From Macrothele yani (lineage: Eukaryota > Arthropoda > Arachnida > Araneae > Macrothelidae): 64,000 bases of DNA. How positions within the stretch are numbered: the first letter of the stretch is position 1; every line of letters begins with the position of its first letter. Of the stretch, positions 13,298 to 25,116 are shown in pieces. The stretch is taken from assembly GCA_039090855.1 (NCBI GenBank), contig CM076991.1:72357349-72421348 (forward strand), given 5' to 3'. The translations under genes and the position numbers were made by a program. The notes beneath the pieces are model-generated. The model was given only the letters and a program-made list of their open reading frames with translations. It did no database searches and was not told the DNA's origin.

Positions 13298-15876
13298 GAT
13301 GAAAATTTTCAAGTTTTCGCATATTATCTGACTTACCATCCTTGTCACATTTACGCCAAAAATCGGATTGTCATCTTCAAAAATTTGTATTATATGGCGT
13401 AATCCCGTATTTCTTTCATAGATTAAGTCGTTATACAGAGAAAAGAACTAAGTCTTTCTTAAAAAAATTATTACATTTGTTTGGAGAAATTCGATATTTT
13501 AGCTACATGTTGAGAATAGCTGCTTTTCTGGTGAGTTAAGAAATTGCTATGTAGGAGAGAAAATGTTTGCTAAGAATATGATGTTTAGTGGAAGTACGGA
13601 CTTGGTCGCTATGTCTCCAGAATGAATGTTTTTTTCTGTTGATTTAGAAAAAATATACTGAAAATATATTGCAAAGAATATAAATTTTATCGTAAGAAAG
13701 AATGCTTTAGAATGAATGTCTTGACAATGAATGCTTTTCCTGTTGGGTTAGTTAAAGAAAAGTATAGCAAATTAGGATAGAATGAAAAAATATGAATATT
13801 TCACATACATGCAGGTTTTTTAGGAATACTTAAAAGTGAGTTGGAAAGTGAGGGAAACAAAAAATCCGAAGTGTTTGGTACATCTTGTGATATCAAGTTG
13901 TTAAGAAACGTTTTACTCAAATGAAATGAAAAAATAAAGTCATAGTAAAGAAAATACTAATACAATCGAATTTTAACTGTCATAGATCTGTATATTTCTC
14001 GTATACATACGAAAAAGGTAAGATAGAAAAATTTATTAAGTTATACATTAAAAGAAAGAAAGAAAAGTTGCTTACATATGAAGAAGAAATAATAATGAAG
14101 AAACGCCTGTTGAAAAGAAATAGAAACGTAAAGTTGGAATAAAGAAAATACTGTTGCAGTCCAATTTTTACCACTACAGATCTGTATATTTCTCATAAAT
14201 GTAAGCTTTTAGGAATACTTAAAAGTGAGTTTTGAAAAAATGAAGAAACAAAAAAAAATATCTGAAGTTTTGCTACATCTTGTGATATCAAGTCGTTAAG
14301 AAAGGTTGGTTGAAATGAAATGAAAAAATAAAGTCTGAATCGTGAACATAGAATGATATTCAAACACACAAAATTAAGTTAAATAGGGGAAAATGTGAAA
14401 AAAAAAATGTTTGTCAGAAAGAAATGTAAAAATAAAATAAAAATAAAGAAAATACTGTTTCAATCGAATGTTTAACTGCTATAGATCTGTATATTTCTCG
14501 TACATACACGAAACAGCGATGTAAAAAATAAATTAAGTCACATTTAAAGCAAGTAAGAAAAAAATAGTTTAAGAGGAGAAAAATAAATCTGAAGTTTTGT
14601 CACATCCGGAAATTCAAGTCGTTAAGAAACGTTGCTTGAAATGAAAAAAATAAAGTCAGAATATAAATATGAAGCAGTTAGCAAAGTTTGAAATAAAATA
14701 ATGGACGAATACGCGGACCTAGAATGATATTCAAAACATAGATTAAGTTAGATAGCGGGAATTGAGAAGAAAAAACGTCTGTTAGAAAGAAATGTAAAAG
14801 TACAGTAAGAATGGAGAAAATATTGTTTCAATCGAATTTTAACCACCATAGATCCGTATATTTCTTGTACACATATAGAAAAGTAAGATAGAAAAATAGA
14901 TTAAACCATACATTAAAAGCAAGTAAGAAAAAAAAACAGTTTCAGAGGGAAAAAATTAAAAATCTGAAGTTTTGTCACATCTTATGGAACAGATATCAAG
15001 TCGTTAAGAAACGTATGTTGGTTTAAATCTGAAAAAAAAAGATACTGTTACGAGCGAATTTTATGTATATCTGCTATAGATCTGTATATTTCTTGCGCAA
15101 ACATGAAACAGCTATATAGAAAACCAGATTAAGTCATACATTAAAAGCAAGTAAGAAAAGTTCTTTGCGTAGGAAAAAGAAATAATAATGAAGAAACGTT
15201 TGCTTGTTTAAATCAGAAAAAAATAAAGCCTCGATAAAAGTAGTTGTTAGATTGAAAAGTAAGAAAATAAAATAATGATGGTACATCGAGAAGTTTAACG
15301 AGTATGCAAGCATTTAGAAAAAAAAAGTAGATTAAGATAATGCATTAAAAGGTACATTTCACTGATTAATCATAAAAGAAAATACGAAAACATAAAAAAA
15401 TATATTTTAATTATGTATAAAACATTGCGGCTTTTATGGCGGAAAAAGGTACATTGTTAACAAATGTAACAGAAAATGCCATGAACACGTAAGTACATTA
15501 ATAAACATTCGTGTTTTAAGATTATGTCTGCAGCACAAAACTTTGGGAAACGGCTTTATGTTGGTACGTCCGTTTAAAAAGCGTGAAATCTCCTCAAAGA
15601 AAATAAAAAAATCGTTACGTTGAAAAATTATGTATATAAAATGGGAAATCATGGGGAAAAAATAAGGGCTAAATTCGTTGCAAAATGATCAAGTTATTGA
15701 AAAAAAAATAATCAGACTTGGAGTTTAATGTGTCTAACAGAATCTCAAATGACGTCAACTTCTACTACGCCCTCCTTCCTGTATTCATCGTAAGACGGCC
15801 AACTGCAAATCCCCTTAGGCAGTCTTCCCCCATACGCAACCACATGTCTTAATCCTTTCGACCAACCCTACCAACG

Positions 15877-15946
15877 ATTTGGTGGCCGAATTGGTAGAGC
15901 ATTTGACTTCCACATGAACGGCCCGGGTTCGTATCTACCCAGTTCC
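15877..15946 (+). repeat. tRNA-like (Pol III box) segment in right arm
   Basis: Mirror copy of the segment at 3163-3232, reading toward the right end of the palindrome. A-box-like TGGCCGAATTGG is at 15883 and B-box-like GGTTCGTATCT at 15926. Confidence 0.45.
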
Positions 15947-16449
15947 ACATGTATTCATTGCTTTGTCGAAAATAAATTCATTCGATTTTTTCAAAATAAA
16001 AAATGGCGGACAAAAAAAGATAATCTGAGAATTAAAAGTTGCTTTGACGAGAAGAACGTGGTAGGTGACGTCATGCAGAAAAAAGGACCACGCCCACATG
16101 TGACGTCCCTCCCAGATCATGACGGTTTCTTCTTACCACGTGACCCAAAGTGTTGCCACCGCCTAAAAACTAAGCATGCGCCGGAAACCCCCCCCTACTA
16201 CTCACACACGATGTGAAATTCACAAATTTTGACGGTGACGACGGATCCTCTTCCCTCTACTCCAGAGCCGAATGCTTTACCAATTAAGCTACACCGAAAT
16301 AATTTATTGTTGCAACTTCTCCGTCTTGACATGAGCTTCACCTCTGTAGTATGTCATAAAGAAGACTTTCATAAAGACGAAATGATTATGTCAAAGAAAT
16401 ATTTGCTTTAAGCTTAAGAAAAAGACCCTAATATGATTGAAAGTTCAGA

Positions 16450-16657
<208 letters not shown>

Positions 16658-17850
16658 AAAAAGTGTTAAAATCTACGATTTTTTTCCGGGGAGATGGGGT
16701 TGAGATTGTATTATGACTCTTGGGAAAACTTCCTTACAAAATGATAAAAAATACCTGCATAGCGAAATTTTTTGAATTGCGAATATTTTAGTTTAGGAAA
16801 TAATAAGGATTCCTCTAAAGTAAATTTGTACAAATAGTTGTTTTTCCCCTGATGCAAGGTTTTAGTGATTGATTTTTAATGCAAAGTGGAGCAAGTGACA
16901 AATTAGCGACTTTTTAAACTTTTATACGCGCTCATATGTGATTTTTTTGTTATTTCCGGTAATGTTTTTAAAGTCACTGAATAAATGGCCTCTATATGTA
17001 ACCCGAAATCAACTTTGATATTGTTCTTTTTATTTCTTTAAGTATCTGGTTTGCACGCAAATTGTTAAATACATAAAAGTAAGGGCCACAAAATGATGAA
17101 ATTTAATTTGCTATTTATCAATGCGGAAAATAGAAACGTAGTTTCAATAATCACTTAAAATCATCAAATTTCAGTATTTGTACGGCGAAGAACTATAACC
17201 TATTCGAAAATGGAGGGATTGTTAAAAAAAAAACACTTTTAAAAATAACTTTTTAAGGGCTTTGCACCCCAAAACTTACACACAAAAAAAAATAATTGTT
17301 AAAAATTCTACCAAAAATGATTTTTTTCCTAAATTGCGGGCCCCATGCCTTCAAGGCGAAAGCTTCAGTTGCCCTTATGGTCCAGCCGGCTTTGCTGTGT
17401 ACTTGGATCAAATTTAGGGCTTTTCTGAAAGACTGATTAGAGCAGACGGGAGCAGTTCAAAGACTCGTTGTTAATCAGCCCCATTCCTTTTCCGTAGAGC
17501 TAAAACTAACGGGGGGGGGGATGCAATTGTTTAGACACAGGGGACATTCTGTGTGACCTTGTAACATTGCTCCTGGGAATGGAGGGCATTCGAGTTTTGG
17601 CCTTCCCGATGTTTTGAATGTTCTTAGATTCTACTAACGGATATTTCACTTACAAAACACGTGACCTAGAAACGACAGCCGCGGCCAGGAATAAGACGCT
17701 GAACCAAAACTCCCTGGAGAGAAAGCCCCAGAGCGCGAACTACGAAGGGTGTGACGTCACGTCAAATGCCGATATTAGTTTCGCGTTCATGCGGTATTGA
17801 TCAGTATTGAGCTTTCGGTAGTCGTGCACGTGAGTAAGCATTTTTATACA
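16658..17850. other. No recognisable feature
   Basis: AT-rich with a short G-run at about 17511. Nothing codes for a recognisable protein, and no repeat unit or RNA gene is evident. Confidence 0.5.
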
Positions 17851-17852
17851 AC

Positions 17853-18005
17853 ATGCCTGGAAAATATTGAGTGCCTTTATATAGATCTAATTACAAAGCA
17901 CATCCAAAAGTCACTGTTTTCAGCTTTCGTGAAGGTGAAAGCTTTCGAAGAAGGCAGATTTCTTCCGTACCAATGAAGAATTTTGAACCCATCGTGAATT
18001 CAAAG
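17853..18005 (+). pseudogene. THAP zinc-finger domain exon, disrupted
   Basis: The frame starting MPGKY, with a stop where the first zinc-ligand Cys is expected (KY*VPLYRSNYK), continues through VTVFSFREGESFRRR and ends near PIVNSK. This order (an MPGK start, a C-x2-4-C like segment, RSNYK, V-F-F, and a terminal N-S-K/R) is that of a THAP domain, a DNA-binding zinc finger of animal proteins and of some DNA transposases. It is followed by GGTTAG, a possible splice donor. The premature stop replaces a key Cys codon (TGA for TGC/TGT), and the second Cys reads Tyr. It could be the first exon of a decayed THAP transposase. Confidence 0.5.
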
Positions 18006-18894
18006 GTTAGTTAAGCCTAATTGTTCTCATGACAGCATTTTCCGCTTTCGTCGTAAATACAATTATAATTTAGTGAATTGTTAGTCGTTTTTTTTTTAAT
18101 TGACGGAGTAAAATTTCCGATTATCAGCTCATTATTTATTGTCGTTTAAATAATGGTATTAATTACCATTCAACATTTCATTTCCATAAAGTAGTTATTT
18201 TTCTTTACAAAATTCGTAGTTATTAGTGTTCAAATTGAAAAAAAAAGATGTTATCAGCGCATCAAGTACTAAGGTTAACCAGGCAAAGGAACTGGCAATA
18301 AATAATTATGTTATTTATTAATCAACATTTCATTTTCGCAAAACTAATGTCATTTTTCTTCATAAAATTGCTGTGTATCAGTGTCCTAATTAAAACAAGA
18401 ATCCGCACGAAATGTACAGAACTACTTCATGCGCTGATAATCTGAAAGCTAGCCCAAAGAAAAGTTTATTGGAATGTCCAACAAATGTATCCGAAAGTTT
18501 GGAATTAATAAATTCCATGTTCATTTGACAAAGGATTTTTTCCTAAATGATTTTAATTTACAATTTTTTTTTTTTACCTTCTAGAAATAGTTGCAAGATT
18601 TGAGCACACATCTTACCGTATTTTAAGTAAATATATATGTATTTTAAGTCACTAAATCGGAAATTTTGCTCTCGCGTTCGTTACGTAATTACGGAAAAGT
18701 TTTTTTTTTGTATCTTTCATTTTAATAAATCGATGAAAATTTCTAAAAGTTTTAAGTGAAATGATTATGTCCATACAGTCCTACCACTTTGCCATTAACG
18801 CAATTAAAAAAGATCGTAGTTGTAAAAATGCTTAACGTAAAATGCTGGGTTTTTCACGTTATGCGTGAAAAAACTTATTTTTTTGCTCCTTTAG

Positions 18895-19032
18895 CCAAAT
18901 GGAAAACTAAAGGAAAAATTTCATGAAATCATTTCCCAGCACAAGAGCAAAACTTTGGAATTCCCTGATTTACAGAAATCATTGCTGGAAAATGAGAAAA
19001 AAAAAGTAAAAACTAAGGATGTAATCTTTTGA
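18895..19032 (+). pseudogene. Possible downstream exon of the THAP remnant
   Basis: After a pyrimidine tract and CTCCTTTAG (possible splice acceptor), an open frame begins PNGKLKEKFHEIISQHKS and ends with a stop after about 45 codons. Charge pattern and position suggest coding origin, but I do not recognise the family. A second acceptor-like TTTTTAG at about 19161 precedes another open stretch of about 55 codons ending near 19326. These could be successive exons of one decayed gene. Confidence 0.25.
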
Positions 19033-19504
19033 TGTTATCTAAGGACAAAAAATACAGAGAAAAAAAAAACATGGTCGATTTATTGTTGTGTGCGCAAATT
19101 AGTAGTATCGCACTCGAGAAATTATTTCTCTGCTTAAACACCGCGGTACTTCGTTTACGTTTTTAGGAGCGGAGACCTCGAGGCTCGAGTTGGTCGGAGC
19201 ACTAGTTCTAACATCACAGACCAGTTCGGAGGCTTTCTTAATCTTCAGGGGGTTTTGGCTGAACGCGGTTCCTTTCGTAGCATGAAACTGGTACCCTCTA
19301 TGAAATTAGCGTCACAGAACACGTGATAATGTGCCTATATTATCGTTATTATTTTTTTATATTTTTACCAATTAACAAAGCAACGGAAATAAAATTTAAG
19401 TTTTCTTTTTGGTATTTTCAGGTAACTGCGATTCCGAGGTCCCAAGCGCGCGCTTCCTGCGCCTGTGCGGTGATCCGCCCCTAGTAGGGGCTATTTAAAG
19501 TTTG

Positions 19505-19890
19505 TACTCGAGTAAAAGCGCAACACAATAAACTTGACTTTCTGTGAACATTTTATGCATATGAGCACGGTTGGGGTTAATTGAAAACTGATAAAAAGGC
19601 TTAAGGCCTGTTTATTAATTTTTGTGCCTGTGTAAAAACGCAGTACCATAACCTTGGCATATTATCGGAACCTTATGAATACGTCGGACTAAAAATTCCT
19701 AAAAAAAGGCTAGGCCTAAGGTCTTGCAATTAAGGTTTTCGGACACAGTAAAAGTGCAACATTAATAACTTGACATATTATGTTAACGTTGTGAATAGGA
19801 GCACGACGGATTAAAAATTTAAAAAAATCGCCTTTGGGATTAATGTGCTGTAGTCTTGTAGAAGATTAAAAGTGTAGCATTATCTTTATT
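19505..19890. repeat. Diverged tandem repeat, about 120-bp unit
   Basis: The phrase AGTAAAAGCGCAACAC at about 19510 recurs in changed form near 19632, 19747 and 19864, each followed by a variant of TAACTTGACATATTATG. The region between it and the SINE (19890-20085) carries the terminal motif of the foldback family seen at 1277-2390. Confidence 0.6.
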
Positions 19891-20097
19891 TTCTATATAA
19901 GCCATACAACGTGCTGAAATGGCCCAACTATATATACGTATACTTCAACCGTATACCGAAGCGCGGACGCGGTGAAACAAAAGTGCGATTTTGTACGGTC
20001 CCTTAAAATTTTGTGGCCAGCCCACATGAGAAAGGACACGTTGATGTCAAAATCGTACTTTTCACACGGCTCCATAACAGATGGACACGTCGCAATC

Positions 20098-20320
20098 TTT
20101 TTTTTTTTTTGGGGGGAGGAGGTTTTACGACCACTGTGATCAATTCAGTGGGCTGTAAGCAGTCAGCAGGTACTAATTTTGGGTTACTGGTTCTAGGGAA
20201 GGGGGAGAGCCAGTGCCAGAAGTTAAACACAAAGTCCATGATTCACCGGGATTCGAACCCGGACCCTTCTCGGACTAGGGATCAGAATCCAGCGCATAGA
20301 CCACTGCGCCACCGGAGCGG
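20098..20320 (-). mobile_element. tRNA-derived SINE
   Basis: On the minus strand it begins CCGCTCCGGTGGCGCAGTGG, has a B-box GGTTCGAATCC, and ends in an A-run (plus-strand T-run at 20098-20110). The body phrase around CACTGGCTC...CCAGTAACCC is shared with the SINEs at 44033 and 45688. Flanking CACGTCGCAATC (20086) and CACGTTGAAATC (20323) look like a decayed target duplication. Confidence 0.8.
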
Positions 20321-20629
20321 CTCACGTTGAAATCAACCATGCATTTTCCATACGGACCCAAACGCTCTTATGGACATACTAATGGAACTGGATGCAAAGA
20401 AATCATTAATGTAATTTGTACTAGCAGGGTGGTATTTCCCGCGAAAATATTACAATCTGTGGAATCACAAAGTTCAGCGGGTGAAAGTTCATGAATGAAA
20501 AAGATATTCCTGTAATTTTCCAGTAAACTTATCTTTAATTTTTTTATTTAGTTAATTTAATTTTATGAAACAAAAAAAGAAAGGAAGAGGAATGGAAATA
20601 CTTACCTTCGAGGATATATATATATATAT
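20321..20629. other. Non-coding stretch ending in TA microsatellite
   Basis: No gene or repeat is recognisable until the TA run at about 20613-20636, where the RTE element inserted. Confidence 0.5.
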
Positions 20630-20849
20630 ATATATACACTGGGATGTAAGGTCAGGTGATGCGTAACACCACAGCCTCTCCTTGACAAATGTCAACCCCG
20701 CCTTCTCGTGGTGCATCCTGTTCCCACTAAAGGGGCTCTGACGACCGCCAATAGCGGTATAACTATACCATCGGGATTAGAGGAAATGCTATCCCACACT
20801 CACCAACCCGCTTGGCAAGCGTGGTGAGTTATGGCCAAACCCCTCCAAA

Positions 20850-21540
20850 ATGACTCCACAACTTAAATCTTGGCCCTCAGTCTCCGGCATCTGGAATGTA
20901 CCTGGCCAAGGCAGCGGCCAGTGCGACATGAACGCAGAGGGTGCTAAGAATCCCCGGAGGACCGGACTAGGCTGCCATCTGATGCTGACCTTGGCTACGT
21001 ATAATGGACGCTCCCTATCTTCTGATTCAAAGCTTCTTGAATTGGAAGAGGAACTACAAAGGATCAAGTGGGACATCGTCGGGTTAAGTGAGGTAAGGAG
21101 AAAAGGAAAAGATCTCATTGAACTGAAAAGTGGACATCTCTTCTACTATCGTGGGACAGATACTGGCAGAACTAGTGGTGTTGGATTTATAATAAACAAG
21201 AAACTGAAGGATAAAGTTGTAGAAGTTGAAAGTTCCTCTGACAGAGCTGCACGACTCGTTATATAACTCTCGAGAAGATACCAGGCTCAGATTATTCAAA
21301 CTTATGCACTCACCACAAGTCATCCTGAAAAAGAAATTGAAGAATTTTATGAGGAAATTCGTCATCTAAAATTATTTAGATTATCTTTAAGTGCTGCTTA
21401 CCTTTATTAAAAGTTCTTCAAGTGCTGCTTACCTTTATTAAAAGGTAAGCAGCACTTGAAGATAATTATGGAAGATTTCAATGCAAAAATAGGGCAACGG
21501 AATGAAACTTCAGTAGGTAAATTCGGTCACGGCCACAGAA
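20850..21540 (+). pseudogene. RTE endonuclease domain (5' half of ORF), broken
   Basis: The frame contains LATYNGRSL, then WDIVGLSEVRRKG and the stretch GVGFIINKKL, matching the start of apurinic/apyrimidinic-type endonucleases of RTE LINEs (N and E of the active site are visible). A stop follows ARLVI at 21264. Reading on in shifted frames gives YQVQIIQTYA-like sequence, a local inverted duplication at 21384-21461, and then an ...DFNAKIG-like motif near 21478 (catalytic D-x-N). This half nicks target DNA in the intact family. The copy is dead through the stop, shifts and insertions. Confidence 0.75.
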
Positions 21541-21548
21541 ACCAGGCC

Positions 21549-21614
21549 TGACCGGGATTCGAACCCGGACCCCTTACGGACGAATGATCAGAGGTCAGCG
21601 CCTTAGACCACTGC
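21549..21614 (-). mobile_element. tRNA-like SINE-head fragment, 3' portion
   Basis: Read on the minus strand from the break: GCAGTGGTCTAAGGCGCTG, then the B-box GGTTCGAATCCCGG. The matching first 13-22 bases (CCGCCCCGGTGGCGCAGTGG) are at 29689-29710, on the far side of the Tx1-type LINE. Only the tRNA-like head is present; the SINE body found in the other copies is missing. It interrupts the RTE frame after HGHRNQA. Confidence 0.75.
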
Positions 21615-23868
21615 CTTCAAAATAAACCTTTATTAGTCTAAAAGCAAGGTACATGTGATACGCTGCAGTCACATGAGACTGTATTAAAAGAGACGAGGCC
21701 AAGAAGTCTCAACACAAAAGAAAGGAGGAAAGAAAACTGGTAACATCAGAACATGATTAAAATATATACAGATAAAAAAGGAACACAGAAAACAAAAACA
21801 AAAAACACACACATTACAAAACCCAAACCCCAGCGTGAGGGAAGAAAACACATTCCAAAAACCAGTACATAGCAGCGCGAACACAAAGGTAACAGGTAAA
21901 AAACACAGCAACAATACAACACAACACAAATTGACTGACACTGCAAGACAGCGACAGGAGAAACAAAACTGTACAGCTGAAAACATGGAGCAGCGGTCAA
22001 AACATTAGTACAAGAAGAACATAAAAAACAAAAAAACCGTGCACATAAAGAGGGATGTTAACCAACCGCTATAACTAAAAACGAAATACGAAGTGACGCA
22101 TGTAAGTCAGGAGGAACACTGTACAGAAGAATACATGATAATAAAGGGAAAAACCGCTGCATCACACAAAATAAATGTAGCCAAACAGGCGTACGAGGTT
22201 CACAAAAAAAACCGCACTCAATTCAAATTTCATGCTCAAAACAAGAAGACGCGCGTTGACAAATCCCGGAAGCCGATGTGGCGCAATAGAGAGAATCACG
22301 CGGAAACAAGGTCGCATAGCATCATAACACATTGAAAACAACACGAAGTACGTCCAGTCGTGCACGGCAACAGAAGGCTGTGCCGAGAAAAAATAAAATA
22401 TTACAGGAAAAAACCAGACAGGGGAAACACGAAGCAAGACGTAGAACCCTAGCTTGAGTACAAAGAAACATAAAAACGAAAACACAAAAAGTGCACTTAA
22501 AATATAATCAAAGACAAAACTGCCTCAACTGACTACGTCACTACACATGTAGTCACATACAGTCAAGAAAAAAACACAAGAGGCACAGTAAAAAAAAGCA
22601 CAAGGCAAATAATGCGTTGACAAACTCCTTGGGTCAACGTAACCCAATAGACAAGATACGCACGAGAAGCACACTGTATAGAAAACGAGAGATAAGGCTG
22701 AGTACTCAATGAAAAAACACAACGAGACCAGCAGGGCCACACTAAGTAATTCAAAGTTCATAAAAAAAACAAAGCAAAACAAGCGAACATGAAACACAGG
22801 GCATGAGAAAAAAAAAAGGCTACCTAAACTGAGGAGCCAACTGAAACACGAAAGTTGAACTTGCACAAACAAGTAAAAAACAAGAATATCCCATTAGCAG
22901 TATAGGTAAAATGCAATCACAGTATTAAAAAACTCACACAGGAGGAGAGCGAGTAGGACAGCCGCCATCCGAACAACTAAACAAAACGCGTGCAAAAAGC
23001 AAGATCAATTACAAATACACGGGAATACCACATACAGGAAACACAGTACAAAAAAGAAGATCAGGAACAATAACAAAGAAACAAGCACAAAAGAAACACA
23101 ACACGCTAAAAAAAACTTTGCAAAACTAGACAACACAGACCAGCCCAACGGAAAACAACAACACCCAACAAGCATCACACTATACCAAACAATAACACTG
23201 ATCACAAACAGTTGGTGGCCAAATAGTACAACAAAACATCCCAATAAGAAATGCGTCGACCAAAAACTGTGGCCGACGAAAACATAGAAAGCAAGCACAC
23301 AATACAGAAACAAACAACTCAACAAAAATACCGACACACAAAAAAAAAAAAAAAAAAAACAATAACCGATTGCACAGCACCACCAAGAACCAGAAAAAAA
23401 ATACACACAGAACACAGGAACACAAATACCCACGGACTCCGGACAGAAAAAAAAAGTCAAAGCAACTAGCAGTAAAACATCCAATAACATCCCAAAATGG
23501 CAAGGAAATTTAGACAAAAAGGCCGAGGCTGCTAGTAAGAGGAAAAGTATAGAAAAGCACTATCCAAGAAAGAATATACCGACCAGTAGAATGGGCTAAC
23601 AAAGCACAGGGGAAAAAACAACAAAAAGACCGGAATCTCAAGGAAGCAAAACAGTACAACATTACCAAAGAGCCATCAAAAACAAGAAAAGGAAAAAGGT
23701 AAAAAATTTAAAAGGAAAAACAACAGGATCAGAGGAAAAAAATGAATACAAGGGAAAAAAACAAACCTGCAGCTCAATCAAAAACAGAACAAGACAACAA
23801 CCCGGAAAAGCAAAAACAAACAAGAAGAAAACAGTACACCAAAACAAAAACAAGAAAAAAAGAACTGA
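21615..23868 (-). other. 3' untranslated region of the Tx1-type LINE
   Basis: T-rich on the LINE strand (A-rich on plus). Open frames of 80-170 codons here are biased to Phe, Cys, Val and Leu and overlap in several frames, as expected from composition. Phrases resembling TGCGTTGACAAA recur near 22253, 22613 and 23249 (plus strand), hinting at old internal duplication. An 18-A run at about 23340 marks a simple-repeat spot. Confidence 0.6.
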
Positions 23869-25116
23869 TCAAACGAATTGAATCAACCCATGCTCAACCC
23901 GAAACCATGGGAGGTGGGGGGACCAGATCGAGAAGAAAGCAGGAACTGCCTGCCGGGCCAGAGCTAACTCGTACTCAAGTTGGATGACGGACTTGATCGA
24001 GGAACGAAACCTACGGCACAGAAAAACTCTCGCAGGATGATATCGACGAAGAGCAGGCCGGTCAACACTGGTATGATAGTATAAATAAATAGTCAGTTTG
24101 GCCTGCAAAATTAAAAACGCGCAAACTGGATTGTGAACAGCAGCGGAAGGATGATGACGGCGAAGAAAATAGTAATGTGAAACAGAGTGGAAGGAAGGAC
24201 AGACCTTGGAGAGAAGAGCAAACATCAATGAAAAAAGAGGCTGTAAAACTAAACAGGAGTCATATGCGTGATGAACATCACCGAGCGTTGAACAGAAAAA
24301 ACACAAGGGAGAAGACAGACGACCAAAACGATGAAGAGTTCGTATTGTGAGCAAGCGGCGATGAAGATGTAGCCAATGAATATCAGTTGCTTTTGGGGAA
24401 GCCAGAGAAATGTGTGAATCGACCCATGTCTGAGAGGTTTCATCAGGAGGCACAAAAGGAATAGCGAGAGGTGCTCTAAAATAAGTAAGAAAGTGGCGGT
24501 ACAAGAGTTTTGCAGCAACTTGATGCACCAGAAAGGGAACATCATTCAAATAAACCAGAAAAGGAAGGCAAGGGGACGCCGAAGAAGAAACAATTAACCC
24601 AAAAGAATTCACGAGGGACGGGTAAAGGCGTTGAAGCTGAAAATGAAGCAACCGGAGTTGGGCGCGATGTAAGGGAGTGTCAGCAAGAGGAGGGTCGATT
24701 TGGGAAAGAGACTTCCAGCGGAGAGAAGCATGTACGAGTTGGGAAACCCGTACCACGCCACTGGCGAACCAGGTGGAGAAGCACAAGTACGGTGAAGAGG
24801 GAGAACGGAGTGCAGAAGAGTAAAATAGAGGTTCCGCAAGCAGATCATTAGTTGAGGTAGGTGGGAGACGGACGGGACATAAGGAATGCCAGAGGGAAAA
24901 AACGGTGCGATAAGTATCAGGAAAGTGATCTGGAATGAGGGGGAACAGATCCATACGGAGGAAGGTAGCGATGGTGAGAAACGGACTGCGAGGGAAAAGT
25001 AAAGTATCAACAACAGTAATCGATGAAATCTGAGGATGAGAAAAAGAACGGAGAAAGGTCTGAAGATGAATAGCATTAGATTTTTGAAAAAAGATCTGGG
25101 AGGGCAAGACCTCCAA
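23869..25116 (-). pseudogene. Tx1-type LINE ORF2, C-terminal domain
   Basis: A 415-codon frame continues the RT frame after a shift around 25076-25116. It ends with a motif of form C-x2-C-x6-8-H-x4-C (CFFCSTLGDVHHAYDSC, about residues 275-291), the C-terminal zinc-knuckle-like motif of L1/Tx1-type ORF2 proteins. In intact elements this region helps bind RNA and position RT at the target. The frame ends in a natural-looking stop, after which the long 3' region begins. Confidence 0.7.

Larger units (their letters stand above)
11620..13419 (+). repeat. Inserted tandem array of 331-bp tRNA-bearing units
   Basis: The insertion lies in the right palindrome arm between copies of the 10-bp direct repeat AGATTAAGTC (11610-11619 and 13420-13429). 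The matching left-arm sequence near 5690 is uninterrupted. It starts with an 11-T run and a 52-bp inverted copy of part of the unit (11631-11682). Five complete direct units (from 11683) and an 81-bp partial unit follow. Units are identical by eye except one extra A near 12640. Each unit holds two predicted hairpins (ATCCCGT with ACGGGAT; GATTCGCTA with TAGCGAATC) and a tRNA-like fold. I searched both strands for a hammerhead core (CTGANGA...GAAA) and found none. The recurrent 78-codon frame ends inside the tRNA-like segment and is not treated as a gene. Confidence 0.92.
2908..16202. mobile_element. 13.3-kb palindromic element with ~5.5-kb inverted arms
   Basis: The outer ends are AGTAGTAGGGG at 2908 and its complement ending CTACTACT at 16202. 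The 6-bp direct repeat CACACA flanks it at 2902-2907 and 16203-16208. The left arm runs to about 8752 and the right arm starts at about 8879, leaving a loop of about 126 bp. Every stretch I compared matches almost base for base; for example 3458-3676 repeats inverted at 15434-15652, and 4940-5134 at 13980-14174. The right arm lacks about 326 bp present at about 7050-7376 and has gained the array at 11620-13419. A 6-bp target duplication with AG/CT ends fits Maverick/Polinton elements, but no polymerase B, integrase, protease or capsid gene is present. It could be a non-autonomous derivative or another foldback class. Confidence 0.88.

Noticed and set aside
11683..13419. Hammerhead ribozyme in the 331-bp unit
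   Set aside because: No CTGANGA core with a following GAAA on either strand. The nearest match (TTGAAGA on the minus strand) lacks the essential C and a GAAA partner.
11683..13419. CRISPR-like array
   Set aside because: Units are 331 bp and identical throughout, with no short repeats separated by unique spacers. The context is an animal genome.
17741..17770. TGACGTCA-like site as a regulatory element
   Set aside because: A single short palindrome without a gene nearby. Such sites occur by chance.
21684..23853. Long Phe/Cys/Val-rich minus-strand frames resembling membrane proteins
   Set aside because: They overlap in several frames, lie in the T-rich 3' region of a LINE and match composition bias, not a protein family.
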